Part shown: positions 20,178 through 20,813 of the stretch, piece after piece
Layout of the letters: each line of letters opens with the position of its first letter
Position numbering within the stretch: the stretch's first letter is position 1
NCBI GenBank assembly: GCA_003427395.1
Contig: BFEA01000037.1
Span: forward strand, 4,193,269-4,214,081
Origin: Chara braunii
Lineage: Eukaryota > Streptophyta > Charophyceae > Charales > Characeae
Length of the DNA: 20,813 nt
Reading direction: 5' to 3'
Translations under genes and position numbers: made by a program
Notes under the pieces: model-generated
The model's database searches: none
Told to the model about the DNA's origin: nothing
What the model saw: only the letters and a program-made list of their open reading frames with translations

Positions 20178-20333
20178 AGAGCGAGAGAGAGACCATATCT
20201 GTGAGAGAGACCATATCCAAGAGAGAGAGAGACCATATCCGAGAGAGAGAGCAACCTGAGCAACCTGAGCGGAGAGAAAGAGAGAGACCATATTCGAGAG
20301 AGAGAGCAACTCGAGTAACCTCGGCGCGCAGAC

Positions 20334-20405
<72 letters not shown>

Positions 20406-20433
20406 CTCTGATACCTGCATCGAGGCGCCACCT
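19925..20433. repeat. Large inverted repeat with matched (TC)n and (GA)n arms
   Basis: The 22 bases at 19925-19946 (AGGTGGCGCC... ending GGTA) are the exact reverse complement of 20412-20433. Inside them, a (TC)n run at 19957-20022 faces a (GA)n run at about 20335-20402. The arms are about 98-100 bp and the spacer about 310 bp. The structure could fold into a long hairpin or cruciform, and the homopurine/homopyrimidine runs could also form triplex DNA. Confidence 0.88.
20111..20345. repeat. GA-rich minisatellite-like block with ACCATAT and AACCT..GCGCGCAGACGGG repeats
   Basis: ACCATAT follows GA runs at 20192, 20210, 20232 and 20287. GCGCGCAGACGGGAGAGAG occurs about 195 bp apart (from about 20127 and 20322). 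The block lies in the spacer of the inverted repeat and has no coding content. Confidence 0.8.
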
Positions 20434-20510
20434 CAGCGCGCAAAAGAAGAAGAGGAAGATATGGCTTCTGCTGGTAGGTTCCTCTTCCTCCTTCTCCAAC
20501 TCCGGTCGTC

Positions 20511-20515
20511 CTTCT

Positions 20516-20550
<35 letters not shown>

Positions 20551-20790
20551 TTCTTCTTCGTCTCCGTTTTCGTCTTTGTCTTCGTCTTCGTCTTCGTCTA
20601 CTTCTTCGTGTACTTCTTCTTCTTCGTCTTGCTGGATTTTTTGTCTTCTTCTGCTTTTTCTTCTTCATCTTCTTCTTCGTCTTCTTCTTCGTCTTTGTCT
20701 TCTTCTCCTTCTTCTTGGTTCTCTTCTTCTTCTTCTTCTTCTTCTTCTTCTTCTTCTTCTTCTTCTTCTTCTTCCTCTACTTTTTCTTCT
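20511..20790. repeat. (TTC)n imperfect trinucleotide array
   Basis: This is an imperfect TTC array with TCG and TCC interruptions over about 280 bp, C/T on the plus strand. On the minus strand it translates to Arg/Lys/Glu-rich low complexity, which is not evidence of a gene. Confidence 0.93.
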
Positions 20791-20813
20791 TGGTTGGGAG
20801 GGATTGTTGGGCG

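Noticed and set aside
20170-20310. Spaced ACCATAT repeats as a possible CRISPR-like array
   Set aside because: The repeats are very short, the spacing is irregular and the intervening DNA is GA-rich; the context is eukaryotic.
20126-20668. Minus-strand Arg/Lys-rich ORF ending in Ser/Leu repeats
   Set aside because: It arises from the (TTC)n and (GA)n arrays; its composition follows the repeats exactly.

Overview
The window looks like repeat-rich nuclear DNA from a eukaryote, most likely a streptophyte (a land plant or a charophyte-like alga). The reasons are a plant-type L1-like LINE with a Zn-ribbon-like C-terminal segment, a large autonomous Helitron, and very long (TC)n, (CA)n and (TTC)n arrays. 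The species cannot be fixed from the sequence; a charophyte is only a guess. I see no intact host gene, tRNA, rRNA or CRISPR array. All long coding signals belong to two decayed transposable elements.

Layout. 1-600: compound (TC)n/(CA)n microsatellites and two tandem 56-bp repeats. 764-9290: an AT-rich, decayed Helitron-type rolling-circle transposon. It carries a possible RPA-like single-strand-binding ORF (764-1563), a Rep (HUH/Y2) segment (2192-6355), a Pif1-like helicase (6397-8413) and a Ulp1/SENP-type cysteine protease domain (8439-9290). 9291-10500: AT-rich spacer, compound microsatellites and a diverged direct duplication of about 325 bp. About 10500-18278: a nearly full-length but dead LINE, with a structured 5' leader, a long two-part ORF1 (10736-13515), ORF2 with AP-like endonuclease, reverse transcriptase and C-terminal domain (13523-17767), a 3' UTR hairpin and a 23-nt poly(A) tail. 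18291-18690: GC-rich tandem repeats of about 180 bp. 18691-20813: mostly T-rich, A-rich, (CT)n, (GT)n, (GA)n and (TTC)n low-complexity DNA, with an assembly gap at 19726 and a large inverted repeat (19925-20433).

How the parts would have worked. In the Helitron, Rep would nick and join single strands, the helicase would unwind, an RPA-like protein would coat the displaced strand, and the protease may have processed a polyprotein or acted on SUMO-like conjugates. In the LINE, ORF1 would bind RNA while ORF2 nicks the target and primes reverse transcription. Neither copy can be autonomous: both carry many in-frame stops and frameshifts, the reverse-transcriptase YADD box reads A-N-D, and the helicase Walker A has lost two glycines.

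The most interesting observations are: (i) nearly every internal stop is TGA or TAA, often where Trp or Gln would fit, a pattern expected from C-to-T/G-to-A decay (or, less likely, a recoded genome); (ii) the Ulp1-type protease attached to the Helitron, with its catalytic residues still readable; (iii) an uncharacterised second half of the LINE ORF1; (iv) a perfect 22-bp inverted repeat framing matched (TC)n and (GA)n tracts.
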